In this document: positions 36,150 to 48,110 of the stretch, piece by piece
How the letters are laid out: each line of letters starts with the position of its first letter
Numbering within the stretch: the stretch's first letter is position 1
Assembly (NCBI GenBank): GCA_035772405.1
Contig: JAYKKM010000372.1
Coordinates: 128,499-192,498, forward strand
Direction of reading: 5' to 3'
Source: Chrysogorgia sp. JL179-B06
Lineage: Eukaryota > Cnidaria > Anthozoa > Scleralcyonacea > Chrysogorgiidae
Length of the DNA stretch: 64,000 nucleotides
The notes under the pieces: model-generated
Database searches by the model: none
What the model was told of the DNA's origin: nothing
What the model saw: only the letters and a program-made list of their open reading frames with translations
Program-made: the position numbers and the translations under genes

Positions 36150-36707
36150 CACTGAATTATTCGACACTCAATTATTCGTAAACATTGAATAAAACATATA
36201 CTAAACACAGCAAACTACTTAATGTTACTTACATTTGGTACAGCTTTCTCACCAGTCAGATGTTCAATGGCAAACCGTGAGCCACCGTGAGCCGTGGTTT
36301 TCGATAATAATTGTCCGTGAAACGAGATTAAGTACTGAATTTATCGTGAAACGTGATTTAGCTTTACGTAATTTATAATTTATAACATAAGTTTGATTTG
36401 TTCTGATTTGTGAGACCCATCTTCCTAATTTTTTTATGCTATCGCTCGTGCATATGACTAATCAAGACCAATCTCCTGAGCCATCGATCCTTTTGGTCAG
36501 CATTGCCATTTATGGTCATTTATATGAATTTATGATGACTATGATCAATCATGGTGGAGACAAGTGCTGGACAGTCTGCTTGGTTTTTTTAATGTGCAGT
36601 TCTACACAAAATGTACTGTTCTTAATCAATTTGTGCAACTCTAAAAAAATTAAATGGAATACATATAGCTTCAATAATAAAAGCAGAATATTTATTTTCT
36701 CATAAAC
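36150..36707. other. No recognised gene
   Basis: Contains CGTGAAACG(A/T)G(A)TT repeats at about 36316-36358 that resemble a second cluster at 38950-39010, possibly parts of one repeat family. Confidence 0.35.
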
Positions 36708-36711
36708 TTAA

Positions 36712-37029
36712 AGGTGCCGTCCAGTCCATTCTGCGCATGTGCACGTTTCTGTTTACATCGTTTGTTTACATTGCATTATATAAACATTGAACATAAGTAT
36801 TGCGGATTTGTTTTCTACGCTTCAACTTTTCCACCTAAAAAGCGTGTTATAAGAAGCTGTTTAGTTTCTAAATGTGGATAATATATCAAACTACCACTTG
36901 CGCCTTTGCCACCTTTGTTGAATAATCGCTTTCGAACTGTCACAAATCTATTCTGTTGAAGTTTGTTGACATATGGGGACCCGCAAGTTTGAAATATCAC
37001 ACATGCGCAGAATGCACTGGACAGCACCT
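36712..37029. mobile_element. MITE flanked by TTAA, TIR AGGTGC[CT]GTCCAGT
   Basis: The ends carry about 30 bp of inverted repeat (AGGTGCCGTCCAGTCCATTC left; complement at the right, with GCGCATGTG within). Exact TTAA on both sides (36708-36711, 37030-37033). A short minus-strand ORF overlapping it is not gene-like. Confidence 0.8.
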
Positions 37030-37262
37030 TTAACAATAGTTGTTGTTGACAACTTTCTTTACTTAACAATAACTAAACATTTTCTCTTTTTCTTCGCCGG
37101 TATCTGTTCTTCTTGACAATCTGTCAACTTCTGGTCGAATTTCGAAGCTTTCTATTTATACTTTAACTTTTACTTCGTAGCACCAATTGAATTGAACCTT
37201 ATTCTAATAAATAATTAATAACAATTGAATTAATACTGTATCATTCTAACAACCATCATTAA

Positions 37263-38058
37263 AGTGCCTATGAAACGAAAATTTCGTTGTTGTGATTATA
37301 TTTTTATCTGCAAGAGCGCGTGAAATGATAGAGTAACGTTATTGACAGATTTTCCATATCTCTTTTCCTTCTCAAGATATTAAGATTGGTTTGATATTCA
37401 AATGAGATACCCTATGACGTCACTGGTTGTACACGACGTATTTACATATTGGAAAATCGTGTATATCTTGAAGATTATTTAATTAAATCAGTCGAAACGT
37501 GGCATGTAGATACAGACGACTAAATGCAATAACACCGTGCACGTTTTATGATTGCCATATTAAATTATTAGATTCCAGACCTCATGATTTCGAAAACACA
37601 ATTGTTTGCATTCTCTTCAGTGGCAACTTTTTTTGAGTTGGTAGTACTTGAGCAGGATTTGACTGACTTAGTTAATCTGCTCCAACAACATCGATTCGAA
37701 AAGGGTTGCCATCAAAGAGAAAACAAACAATTGTCGTTTGGAATTTATGAGGTCTGGAATCTGATAATTTACCCATGACAACCATGAAGCTTGCACGGTG
37801 TTCTTACATTTAGTCGTCTGTATCCACATGAAAAGTTTCGAGTTATTTCTTTCAATAATCTTCAAGATATACACAATTTTCCAATATGTAAATACATTGT
37901 ATACAACCAGTGACATCATAGGGTATATCATTTGAAATCTTAATATCTTGAGAACGAAAAGAGATATTGAAACTGTCAATAAAGTTACTCTATCATTTCA
38001 CGAGCTCTTGCAAATAAAAGTATAATCGGAACAACGAAATTTTCGTTTCATAGGCACT
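37263..38058. mobile_element. Foldback MITE with long TIRs, flanked by TTAA
   Basis: Left end AGTGCCTATGAAACGAAAAT and right end its complement; the inverted repeat continues for about 300 bp on each side (for example ATCATTTCACG, CAAGATAT, ACATATTGGAAAAT and GTCGTCTGTA..CCACAT are mirrored), with a short central spacer. TTAA at 37259-37262 and 38059-38062. Shares the first six bases AGTGCC with the MITE at 35609, so the two may use one transposase. Confidence 0.8.
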
Positions 38059-38317
38059 TTAAGAGCTTTCTACTTTTTTATAAACCATGCAAATATTGTC
38101 CAATTATTATAATAGAAATTAACCCTTTCTAGTTCTCGTCAGATCACATTTGAGGGCATCCCCTGTGGCATTACTAGACAAACTGAAATACTAAAGTCAG
38201 CATCATTCATATTTGTACGGACGAGAATGAGTTAATTGAACGTTTATTAATAAGTTAAAAATTTGGGGATATACTTCAAGGTAACAATACATATAGTCTG
38301 CCACCGTATTTTACGGT

Positions 38318-38395
38318 TATTGTTAGGGTTATGGTTAGGATTAGAGTTACGGTTAGGGTTAGGATTAGGGTTTACAGTTGGGGTAGGGGTATAAA
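38318..38395 (+). repeat. Degenerate telomere-like (TTAGGG) repeat
   Basis: Several units such as GTTAGGGTTAGGATTAGGG lie in tandem with substitutions (TTATGG, TTACGG). TTAGGG is the metazoan telomere unit, so this is an interstitial telomere-like tract or a related microsatellite. Confidence 0.7.
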
Positions 38396-38399
38396 AAAC

Positions 38400-39190
38400 A
38401 GATGGAAACCCGGTCTAGTGTTACCATGAAGTATATACCAAAATTTGTGCCATTTGCACGAGTTAAATTTCATGCTATGACATGTTGTGACTGTATGACA
38501 AAATGTGCAGTTGTAAAGTTTTCTTAATAAAAACCCTCACAGTCTGGGCAAGAAAGTCAAGCAAGCATGACATTTCCTGTAATGATGGCTGGAAGATGTT
38601 GAAGATGGAGGACGGCGGGAAGATGGAGAACAGCTGAGGGATGGGATCGGAAATCTATCAGCTGTCCGAATATAATGCGATGGAGGTCATAGCAGATGTT
38701 GAAAATGGACAAAACGAAGTACTAAATAACAATTAGGTTCAAAACAACTAATTTAATTTTTTATTTGCGGCAGGTAGAACAAAGAGTGGGCGAGTGGTGA
38801 GGACATCAAGCAGAGAAATGCTTTAGATGTTATACAGTAAATTATACATGTCAATAAAACAGACTTTCTAGTTTGCCCTAATTTGCGAGAGCCATCGTCC
38901 TAGCGTTGCCAGATTCTCTACCAGGTGCCATGCAGGTGCTTGTTTTTGTGAAACGTGAAATGGTCATTTTAGTCCCCGCGAAATGTGAAATAAATGTTTT
39001 TACCTCCATGAAACATGATCCAGACCCCCTTTACCACCCTCAATAAACGGTAAACCGTTGAAAAATTGTTGGTACTCTAGGTACTAGTATAGTGCCCTAT
39101 ACCCCCGCCCCCAAAATGTCTTTCATTTCTCACCATGATTTTGTGGTATATTTGCTTAATATAGCCTTACACCCATCATACGCCTCTTTG
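38400..39190. other. No recognised gene
   Basis: AT-rich with CGTGAAA/GCGAAATGTGAAA repeats near 38950-39010. Confidence 0.35.
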
Positions 39191-39194
39191 TTCC

Positions 39195-39530
39195 CACAGT
39201 TGGATATCCTTTTACCACTACCCAAATGATGAACTATTTCGATTTTGCAAAAAGTGTGGATACATCAGGCGTCGAGTCGCCGCTCCCAATACTTTGCCAA
39301 CTACGTTTCATATTCCCTCTATCGGTCAACGCATCCGATCTTTGTAAAATCAATCCCTTTCCACTGCTTACAGCCAAGCAGAAGCGATTCTTAAAGGCTG
39401 AATTGGAACGCTTCCTCCTTGGTCTCCAGGGGGAAAGACCCTCTTCGACGCCATCCTCTTGATGCCTATAAATCGTCGAACGGTCTTTATTTTTGTTAAA
39501 ATATCAAAAAATTCTACAGGCGGGATATAC
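39195..39530 (+). pseudogene. Zinc-knuckle ORF possibly linked to tyrosine-recombinase genes
   Basis: After a CCCACAG acceptor the reading is YHYPNDELFRFCKKCGYIRR (CxxC) then, in another frame, LLTAKQKRFLKAELERFLLG. A CxxC segment followed by a Gln/Leu helix and FL..L resembles N-terminal regions of cnidarian proteins associated with tyrosine recombinases, recalled only by motif. One frame break near 39345. Low certainty. Confidence 0.3.
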
Positions 39531-39839
39531 TAGTTTCGAAAAAAATGGTTGTAGAGAAGCAAAAGGCCTATCCAACAAGGTGCTGAACGATCTATAGTCG
39601 ATTTAAAGTCCGATATTGAAGAAACTAAACAGCCAATAAACATTTAAATATAATTTTTTGCTGGATACGATATTCTACGAATTTATTAAAAAGTAATAGC
39701 TCTATAATATATTTAATACATTTTAATACGAAATATTTCATTAAATAGCATTTTTTTGAGAAAAGACGAAAATTCGATTTGTGACGTCACCAATGTCACA
39801 ATATTTCGGTATGTATTGTTAAAAAGGGCATTCCAAGCG

Positions 39840-41513
39840 CTATCGAATGATACATAGCACGTGGAGGCAAAATGCGCTGGGTACGAGGTTGCGCAATACC
39901 ATGATCACCTCGGTTTCTTTTGTTCTCATTGGGAATTTAATAGCTAATCTCCCCCAAACAGGGGAAATTTCTATGATGGAAGTATCATCATGGGATTCTA
40001 TTGAGGCGGCATTGTCGTCTTCATGTTCATTGCTTTCAGTGCACGGTAAATTAAGAGCTGGTAAGGATATGTACGGAATGAAAGACTTCTGAATTGAAAA
40101 GATCTGTTGTTGTAATATTTTTTGTTCTGATTTTAGCAATGAAATCGAACCTACTGTATATTTGTTCTGCATATCACTGTCTATCTGAGACAATTCGTTA
40201 AGTTTATTTGAGACATTTTTCTCGTCATTTTGATGGTATTGTAGTACCCTCTCCATTTCTTCTTCAACCATTTGCTTCTCTTCTTTACTCCTTCGAAGAA
40301 GATGCTGCATATCTATAGCTTGTCATCGGATTGAATGAGGAATAGACATTTCTGGGGCACTGCAGGCCTGATTTTCGAAAACGGTTTCTTGTAATTCCTC
40401 CTTTTGAAAAAGATCGATGGAAAGCGCTTGAATGCTGCATTTTGTTTCCTCTTTCAGCAATTCTCGCGATACACTGTACTCAGCGAGCATCTGCTTGAGC
40501 TTCTTGTTGCACTTTTTAATTTGCTTTTCGAGCTTTTTCGACAACGCATGACCATCTGGAAAACAAACAGGATTTTCGGTACTTTTAACATCCAGGCGAG
40601 GCTTAGCCTGGCAACAAGTGGGTGTGGTAACAGCGCACAAGAAATGATTTGCAACCAAATATTTCGCAGTCAGATTCATGCATATTTACCGGAGTATTTT
40701 TCTTTCAATTTCAATAGAAAAATACGCTCTTGATAAGCAGGCTTAATTTTTTCATGAAGTTCCTTGCATTTTTTCAATATCTCCATTTGAAGCTGGTTTT
40801 TACATTGGTCGTCGTTTGTTGTCCAGCGTGCAGATACTCCGTTGTCTTTCGATTTCTTTTAGATCTTTATCCAATCTGAAAATATTACAAGGCTTTCGTT
40901 GCTTCCGCAATTTACAGTTTTTATCATGATAATATAAAATATCGTGTTATATTTGTGGGGCAATTGTATGCATGGAATACCTTGTAATCTTCTTCACCAC
41001 TTCAGTTATGGCATCTTGTTGTAAAGATCCTTCTGCAGACAAGGTGCATCTATAAAATCAATATTTGACATTTCAAATACATGCAAATTAATTATTGGTA
41101 ATATCATGTCAAAGTTAACTATATCCTAAACTATATCCAAAAATCAACTATATAGTCAAACCTCAAAGAATAATAAATCTTTAATTTCCCCATGTATACT
41201 GGTACCCAGTTGGCAATGGTCTGTGTACTAGGTGGGAAATTTGTAGCTCCAACCTGACTCATGCTATTTCCTGCTTCTGCATTCTCTATATGGGAAATTA
41301 TTTAAAAAATCACAAGTCAATAGCATCTGTTGTATAACAAGCAATTAGTATATTATTAAGGAACCACATGATATTGAGGGATGTTAGTGATTATATGCAC
41401 CGAAAGCCGAGAGAGGGTTTGTTTTTCAACTTTTTGCTTTTCAACCTTACCTGTGGCTGTACCACAGGAAACAAGTCGACGTTCTGTTTCTGCCAACTTG
41501 TCAATAATAAGTT
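39840..41513 (-). pseudogene. Coiled-coil protein, C-terminal exons (possibly KDZ-type)
   Basis: Five exons with fitting GT/AG sites: 41451-41513 (LIIDKLAETERRLVSC), 41162-41285, 40981-41049, 40690-40875 and 39840-40555; phases agree except for a one-base break inside 40690-40875 (near 40835). The last exon has an in-frame TGA at about 40334. Blocks: QMEILKKCKELHEKIKPAY, ERIFLLKLKEKYS, HALSKKLEKQIKKCNKKLK, SKEEKQMVEEEMERVLQYH. The pattern (wheel of 'helical leader, KY..GH..SKKL..QI.K') is reminiscent of the C-terminus of KDZ-type transposases, but this is from memory and unproven. Upstream exons beyond 41.5 kb were not found. Confidence 0.5.
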
Positions 41514-41708
41514 CTGTTAAAGCCACAATATAAATCAATAAAATATTTCAGCTATCACTGAAGAGGATATTGTAATATAAAGAGACTCAAAAACAAAATG
41601 GTTGACATAACAAGAAGAGATTATTATGCTAATACTATACTAATTATATCACATCTTTCCCTTCTTTTTTTTTAAAGTTTTCTTGCTATTAAACCTATAT
41701 AATATCCT

Positions 41709-42375
41709 AATTTTGTCTACACTATTCATCAATAACGACACAGTTATTCAGGAACAACCTGTTTATTTTGGATTAACCTTTCACTTTGTGTATTTTAACA
41801 TTTCATCGCAAACTGCTTACAATATTTATTGCTGAGCGAGACACGAAAACCATAAAAACCTTTTAGGAAAAATATGGAACGTGTTCTCCAACCAATGCTG
41901 CAGCAAGGCTTTGGAGGTTAAAGCTCTTATTATATATCAAGATATGAAAGTATCTTATAAATTTAGGTTTATGTACAATTGAGATTTCAGTAAAATTATA
42001 CATTATACCAGTAATCCAACTTCTGGTCCGACCTGAAAATATACAATGCAAAATTTACAAATTTACAAATGCATTTCAACTTCTATATGGGTAAAAATAC
42101 ATGATGAATATGTTAAGTTGATATTATCAACTCTCTTAAAACAATACAGCTAGGAGTGGGTTGTGGCCTAGAATGCTGTCCTTGTGCTATACTTGCCCTT
42201 ATACACTCTCCTATAGCTCACCACGTGATGCTCACCACGTGATGCTCCCATGCCGCCAAAATAATAATTTCTGTCTAACTCATTTACATTCATATGACAG
42301 AAATTTATCAATTTTGTCTACACTACTCATCAATAACGACACAGTTATTCAGGAACAACCTGTTTATTTTGGATA
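41709..42375. repeat. Pair of ~66-bp direct repeats beside a DIRS/Ngaro element
   Basis: The sequence from AATTTTGTCTACACT to GTTTATTTTGGAT is present at 41709-41774 and again at 42310-42375 with one mismatch (TATTC/TACTC), 601 bp apart. It sits just downstream of the tyrosine recombinase. Ngaro-type elements have split direct repeats (A-B-A-B) used in circularisation, so these may be the B or A pair. Confidence 0.65.
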
Positions 42376-42479
42376 TGCGACCAGCAACCCGCAGCAGTAT
42401 ATACATTACAAATAACCTAGAAGTCAAAGTTTGGGCTTGATGCGGACTTATAAGGGATGTCCTGTTTGAAGAAACTTCC

Positions 42480-43460
42480 AACTTCTTTACTAGTTCATCA
42501 TCAATATAGATATTCTTGGAAGACGCAGATTTCCATCTACCATGCCTTTGCAGCAACCGGAATTGGCCGCTAATGTAGCGCCGCCGGATCTGAGTGAATG
42601 CGTGCTGAAGGATTTGCTACTATGCCAGTCAAATCTGTTTTGAGTTGTTCTCTAATAATATAACTAATAACTAATGTCTATCATCCTTTACCAGACAATG
42701 CCTTAACTTTGTTTTGACCATTGGTCTGAAAATGAATTTCTTACAATCTACTGGAACAGATAATCTGAATAAATAACGCTTAAGTAGTTGTACTGGAGAA
42801 TTGGAGGATGAAGATTCATTAATATAAGAACTTCATTTCCCTCCCTAAGTTGATCGTTCTTGCTTTTAGGTATTGTAATGTTCAAATAGCCAACATTAAA
42901 TTGTAAATCACTTCTTCTGATGCGAATAAGGTCGTCGAAACGTAACAATGCGGAGAAGGCTAAAAGAGTACATGCATACATTTCTAAGCTCTAGAAGATT
43001 ATCTAAATTTGCCCGCGCGATAACTCGATTGAGCTGATCCAGTGTAAGTGGCTCTTTGCTATGGATCTTACGCGTGCCGAGAGACCTTAACACCTTCTGT
43101 AACAAGTTGTACGAGAGGGTTATCAGTCAGGGAAGGTATGCCGGATAGATGATGAGCCCATTTAATTGCATAAACAGCTGCATCGACCAAGTGACATTAC
43201 CCAGTAGATTCCATCATATGTTGTAAATACAGAGCCACATGCGCAGGTTCTGCAGGTAAATATTTAAAGTTTGTATGCTTATCTGCAAACTCTTTCCATC
43301 TTTGCAATGATCTAAGGTATGTGTTCACAGTGCTTGGCGCTCTGGATGCTAATACAGTGCATTTCATTCTCTCTGCCAAAGTGGATAGATCATCATGGCT
43401 AATATGTGAGAGGTCGCGCCGAAATCCTTCACCAAAGATATCTGTGTAAACATAAATCAT
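42480..43460 (-). pseudogene. Tyrosine recombinase of the DIRS-like element
   Basis: Reading from 43460: PSTVNTYLRSLQRWKEFADK and VALYLQHMMEST (N-terminal domain), LDQLNRVIARANLDNLLELR, box I CTLLAFSALLRFDDLIRIR with catalytic Arg, then THSLRSGGATLAANS (box II H.LR) and, in another frame, HGRWKSASSKNIYIDDEL with the tyrosine. Unlike the copy at 23-24 kb, box II is present. At least three frame breaks. Confidence 0.75.
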
Positions 43461-43735
43461 GAATCATATACCAAGAAGACATTAATATGTAGAGTACCAT
43501 AGACTCATAGTTTCAACATGTTTGAAAACAAAACAGTGATTTATCGAGTACCATAGACTCATTCTTTTACACAATATATATATAATATATATATATTTAA
43601 ACTTGTCTTAGGAAAACCATAATTACTAAATTGCACATAATTAATTTTTGACACATATATTACACATGCCTGCCTTACTGGTACAAAAACCTTGTTTGGC
43701 AATACGTGGTTTGAAACTAAACGAGATACAAAGGG

Positions 43736-44763
43736 CTACAAGGGAAACACCGGATAGGATCCACAAAACATGGGATTCTTAGCTTTGCCTCTAATAATTA
43801 AATCACAGTTCCTATTATTTAATATTTCCCAGCCTTGTACCCAAGAATTCCAATGTATGCCGTCATCACAGAAGAGAGTCCAAAATACGGATGATTTCCA
43901 GTAAGGTATAACCAGACTTCCTGTGGCCTTTGAGGCTTTGAGATGCACAAGAACTTTGGGAATCAAAGTTGTTGGTGGAAACAGCCAATTGTTTTCATGT
44001 CCCAATTCTGACTAAACGCGTCAATGGCTTCTGATTCTGCTTGATAGAACCTGGAATTAAATCTTTTAAGTTTTGTGTTATAAACACAGGCGAAGCGATC
44101 AATGGTATATGGACCACATTGTGAATCTAGTTTGTTGAAAACATAGTCATTAATAGTATAATCGTCATAGTCTATAATTCTGCTGACAGAGTCAGCTTCA
44201 GTATTAAGATCCCTAGGAATCCACTTAATATCTATTGATATATTATTTTTAACGCATATAGTAAACAGTTCTAAAACTAAGTCTTGTGGCTGTTTAACTT
44301 TACTGCCATTGTCTACTATAGAGACTACACTTTGGTTATCAGTAAACCACACTACTGTACGGTTTAACAACTCTAACCTAAAACCTCTAACGCAATGCGA
44401 ACGGCTTTCAATTCTCTCCATGTGGAACTTTGCAACTTTTCCTATTCCGACCAGTTATTGAGATATTTTCTTCACCTCATCTGTATCTAAAATTGCCCCA
44501 CAGGCAACACTGGATGTGTCGGAATAAACTACTGTAACCGGGAGAACTTTTTCTATCCATAACTGTTTTTGATTAAGTTGCATTACGTTATCTTTCCAAA
44601 ATCGCAACTCGTTTAAAGCGGATGAATCTAATTTTACATAACCAGACCAAGATGAACAACTGTTAATTATCTTATATGTTGCTCGAGTCATTAAACGTAC
44701 AATATTTCCAACTGCTGTTTGCAATGATATAATTTGACCTACAATCGATGCTAATTGCTTCAC
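43736..44763 (-). pseudogene. DIRS-like RNase H region
   Basis: 44455-44763 has LRFWKDNVMQLNQKQLW and VTVVYSDTSSVACGAIL (RNase H start, SD.S..G.G). 43963-44421 has VVWFTDNQSVVSIVDNGS (DNQ) and ISIDIKWIPRDLNTEADSVS (DLN.EAD.LSR), then TIDRFACVYNTKLKRFNSRF. 43736-44005 continues in another frame with ENNWLFPPTTLIPKVLVHLK. These are standard DIRS RNase H and downstream blocks. Two frame breaks. Confidence 0.75.
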
Positions 44764-45429
44764 GGAATTAATTTGCCATGTCGTTTTTCGACAATGTCAT
44801 TGATAGACGCAACTAGTTTACAAATTCGCTTGTGAGTTGCCTTGATATACCCGAACTTCGTGTTTATTATATAACCAAGCCAGGTAAGCTCTTGTACCGG
44901 ATCCCAATGGGATTTGACTTCATTTACAATAAATCCACACTTTAGTAAATCTGCATGAACAATTATGCAAATATCTTAGCTTGGTTTTGAGTTCTTCCGG
45001 AACCTAAACCATCATCAAGAAATATTCCAATGGGTATGCCCTGACTACGCCATGATTTCGATAATGGTTTTAAACAATTTTGTGAAGACAAATGGGGGTA
45101 GGACTTAGTCCAAAAGGCAAAACGCAGAATTCAAAATATCGTGTAACTGACTTATCAAAAGACCAAGCGAAACTCAGGTACTTCCTATGTTCTGGAAATA
45201 TCCGACTTAATATCAAAATTAAACATAAAATAATCTTTATCGAAAATCGTAATGTTGGTCTGAATATCTTCGCATTTAAATTTTTGTTATTTTTGTTCGC
45301 ATTTAAATTATTCTGTCCAATGAAGGGTGTCGGTAATTCAATAAACGGGATCTTATATCCACACGTAATAACATCAAGAATGAATTTTGATGCCCCTATA
45401 TCGTTCTAATACTCAATAAACTTCTTAAG

Positions 45430-45860
45430 TCTACCTCTAACTGCAAATTCAGAAACTTGGTAAGCTTTAACTAAAAATGCGTGCGTAGGGTAAGCACGCA
45501 TTTTAGGAGATCTGCTATTACTTGGCTAATTTTTATCCAATTTCTCTCAAATTTTCGGTGAATGTAGCCAGGAAGACGAAGCATAACATGGTGTTATCAA
45601 ATACAACAAGAAAGAAGAACGTTTCTAGATATCCCCGCAAAGTTTAAAATTTTCGAACCTTCGCGCCGCGATCAACGTTAAGCGTAGGTTTCACTAAAGA
45701 CCTGTGAAACTATCATTTTTACACTTCTCGAAGATTGTTCTCAAAAAACGGTGTTCGCATTTTGTTGTTGCTTTGGGGGTTAAATTGTTAGAGCAAAATT
45801 ACGGTGGCCCGTAAGGGACGCCTTCTTGTTTGAAGGGAGCAGCGTTCGATAGAAATAGAC
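45430..45860. other. No recognised feature
   Basis: AT-rich; no coding motif. Confidence 0.35.
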
Positions 45861-46000
45861 CTGATCCGTAGAAAACAGGCCTGCTCCGTAGAAAACAGGC
45901 CTGCTCCGTAGAAAACAGGCCTGCTCCGTAGAACATAGGCCTACTCCGTAGAAAATAGGCCTGCTCCGTAGAAAATAGACCTGCTCCGTAGAAATAAGAA
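45861..46000. repeat. Tandem repeat, seven copies of a 20-bp unit
   Basis: Unit CTGCTCCGTAGAAAACAGGC, exactly 20 bp, starting at 45861, 45881, 45901, 45921, 45941, 45961 and 45981, with few changes. A minus-strand frame through it gives repeated YGAGLFSTEQ-like text, which is an effect of the repeat rather than a gene. Confidence 0.9.
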
Positions 46001-46094
46001 AATGCACGCTTTAATAACAATAGGGACTGGGGCCAGTCTCGTGGTGATCAAAAATTCAAAATGGCGTTTGGTGGATGATGAATCAGTGATTTGA

Positions 46095-47770
46095 ATGGCG
46101 GAATTTTGCCAGCGTTGTGGTACGAAATATGCTAATGATTTGGCAAAATTTTGTCATAACTGTGGCACACATGCCCCGCGAGGTAAGACGACTTAATTTA
46201 TCGTTTTTGTTTACAACCAGAAATTTCTAGATTGTTTGGTTCCTTGTCTTTGAAGCATGCCTTTTATAAAATAGTATTTATAATACAGTGAAAATTTTTC
46301 ATGCAAATGTACTGCTGCGAGACAAGTTGCACAAACCATTGCATGTGTTAACATGCCATGCAATTAATAGTCAAGATTGTTGGGAGATACATGTTGATAT
46401 ATATATAACTCCTGTTTTAATGGAACTTCACTGGTTACCAGTTGAGAAGCGCATAGAGTTTAAGATTCTGCTATATACGTACAAAGTAGTGAATGGTATG
46501 GCACCAACCTATCTTGAAGAAACTTTTAGATCTATACAGACCAGGACGCAGCCTTAGATCAGAGAATAAGCAGTTACTGAAGACGCAATCTTATAATTTA
46601 AAATCTTACGGCTATAGAGCATTTTCTGTGTGCGCCCCTCAGCTCTGGAATGCCCTTCCATTAGAGCTGAAGGGCTGTCAATCTGTAACTAGTTTTAAAA
46701 AGGCTCTGAAGACGTTTTTATTCAAGGAAACATATTTTTAACTATTTTAACTTGGCTTAACTTTTTAACTTGATTTTTAGATTTCTGTATTTTTAGAGTA
46801 TAATTATTCGATTATTTATATGTAATAGATTTAGACATGTGTAGATGTGAAGTGCTTTTGGACTTTTAAGGAATTAGCGCTATAGAAATAAATTTATTAT
46901 TATTATTATTATTGATGTTGCATTAAATTGCTGTATAATTGCTGGCACGTTGCAAAATTATTATTGGTGCTACAGTAATATACAGTATACTCCACCTGCT
47001 AGTGCTTTTTACAATTGTGCAATAAACTGTATCTGACGCTTAACTTTTCTTCATTTAAACATTATTCAGGAGATTATCAAAATCTACTTTGTCATACGAG
47101 GACTTTAGAAGGAGAACTAAAGCAACCAGAACAAGAAGATTCCATCTAGCAAAAAGCCAAGTTGGTGTTGTGGAAGCAGATGATGGGAAGAACACTCCCA
47201 CTAATGATAAAATCCACTTGCCATGTCCAGGACCTCCTTCAAGCAGCTGTGGAGAAACAAGCAAAATATTTTAAACAGTTCAACAAACATTCCAAACACA
47301 TTCTCCTTTACCCGATCATAGTATAATACAGAAATTGCCTGGGAGTTCTGACAATTTCGTACTGAGTGAGTACAAGAAAGATCTTGGCAAAGCTTACTCA
47401 AAGCTATATTTTTATCTATGTAGCACATTGGATTTTGAAAGAAGTAAACAATCTGCAGAATCAGATGACGACAACTCAGTATTTCACACTGAAAAGAAAG
47501 AGCTGTGTCAAGATGGTAACGTTGATACTGTCATTAAGATCAGCGATGATGAGAATGAAAGTAAATCTAAGGAAATGGCATGTTGTCCAACATGCTTCAA
47601 TATGTTTTCCCTGCATGAAATTGAGGGACATGCTAGTGATTGTGTTGACATTTGGTGTTTCACCTCTCGGTCTGGAAGCTACTTTTTTATTGAAGGGACA
47701 TGCAATCGGGATATCCTTGTGTACCAACGATCTACTATAAATTTCTGTATTAACTGCTTTAATCGATCGT
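46095..47770 (+). pseudogene. HECT-family (G2E3-like) gene, N-terminal exons, interrupted by LINE
   Basis: Exon 46095-46182 (ATG start) encodes a zinc ribbon MAEFCQRCGTKYANDLAKFC and HNCGTH, ending at a GT. After an AG at 47068 the text is STLSYEDFRRRTKATRTRRF, then AVEKQAKYFKQFNKHSKHIL, LPGSSDNFVLSEYKKDLGK and AYSKLYFYLC, then a C2HC zinc finger CCPTCFNMFSLHEIEGHASD. This order (FCxxCG ribbon, SYEEFR basic stretch, ubiquitin-like region, zinc finger) is that of a HECT-ligase-like family expanded in cnidarians and sponges. Frame breaks lie near 47225 and 47325, and the exon 1/2 phases differ by one. The HECT part would follow and is missing. Confidence 0.5.
46290..46915 (+). pseudogene. LINE fragment in intron, ends in ATT microsatellite
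   Basis: Reads LMELHWLPVEKRIEFKILLY and TYKVVNGMAPTYLEE, then SYGYRAFSVCAPQLWNALPL, C-terminal blocks of CR1/L2 ORF2. Frame break at about 46550. The 3' end is (ATT)n at 46895-46912. Inserted in the same orientation as the host gene. Confidence 0.85.
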
Positions 47771-47789
47771 TTAATAATATACGCAGAGT

Positions 47790-48110
47790 CAAACTAAAAT
47801 GACAATAAAATGAAGTATTTAACATATAAACAGTTCAGTGTTCCACTATATCAAGCATTTATACTCACAATCTTGTGGCACTATCGTCGGTTAGGCACAA
47901 GGAATCCTATATTTTCTTATTATTTTATATATCACAAATTTACGTTCGCTCAGCGAGAATAATCTGTCTTCTTGATACTGTCCGTAGACTCGACCCCAGT
48001 CTTCCTCGACTAGACCTTTATGCTATTGGTTAATAAGTGTCTTTTGGCGCAAACTACTTATACCGTGCAAACCACTCCCCTACAGTCCTTTTAGAGGATC
48101 TTGTTGTCAC
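47790..48110. other. No recognised feature
   Basis: AT-rich; from about 47960 the sequence may be the start of the LINE fragment that follows. Confidence 0.3.

Larger units (their letters stand above)
42376..45420 (-). mobile_element. DIRS/Ngaro-like retroelement with RT, RNase H and tyrosine recombinase
   Basis: On the minus strand, in order, are an RT tail (44765-45420), an RNase H block (43736-44763) and a tyrosine recombinase (42480-43460), followed by the direct repeats at 42310 and 41709. This order (RT, RNase H, then recombinase) is that of DIRS-like elements, which insert by recombinase rather than by a DDE integrase. Each domain carries frame breaks, so the copy is dead. Left and right ends are not resolved. 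Confidence 0.75.

Noticed and set aside
38318..38395. True chromosome end (telomere)
   Set aside because: Units are degenerate and unique sequence lies on both sides; it is interstitial.
39800..40092. Plus-strand ORFs at 39847-40092 and 40404-40733
   Set aside because: They run opposite to a spliced coiled-coil gene whose exon phases fit, so they are shadows.
45780..46020. Protein with YGAGLFSTEQ repeats on the minus strand
   Set aside because: It is the translation of the 20-bp tandem repeat; two frames show the same text, so no coding selection is implied.
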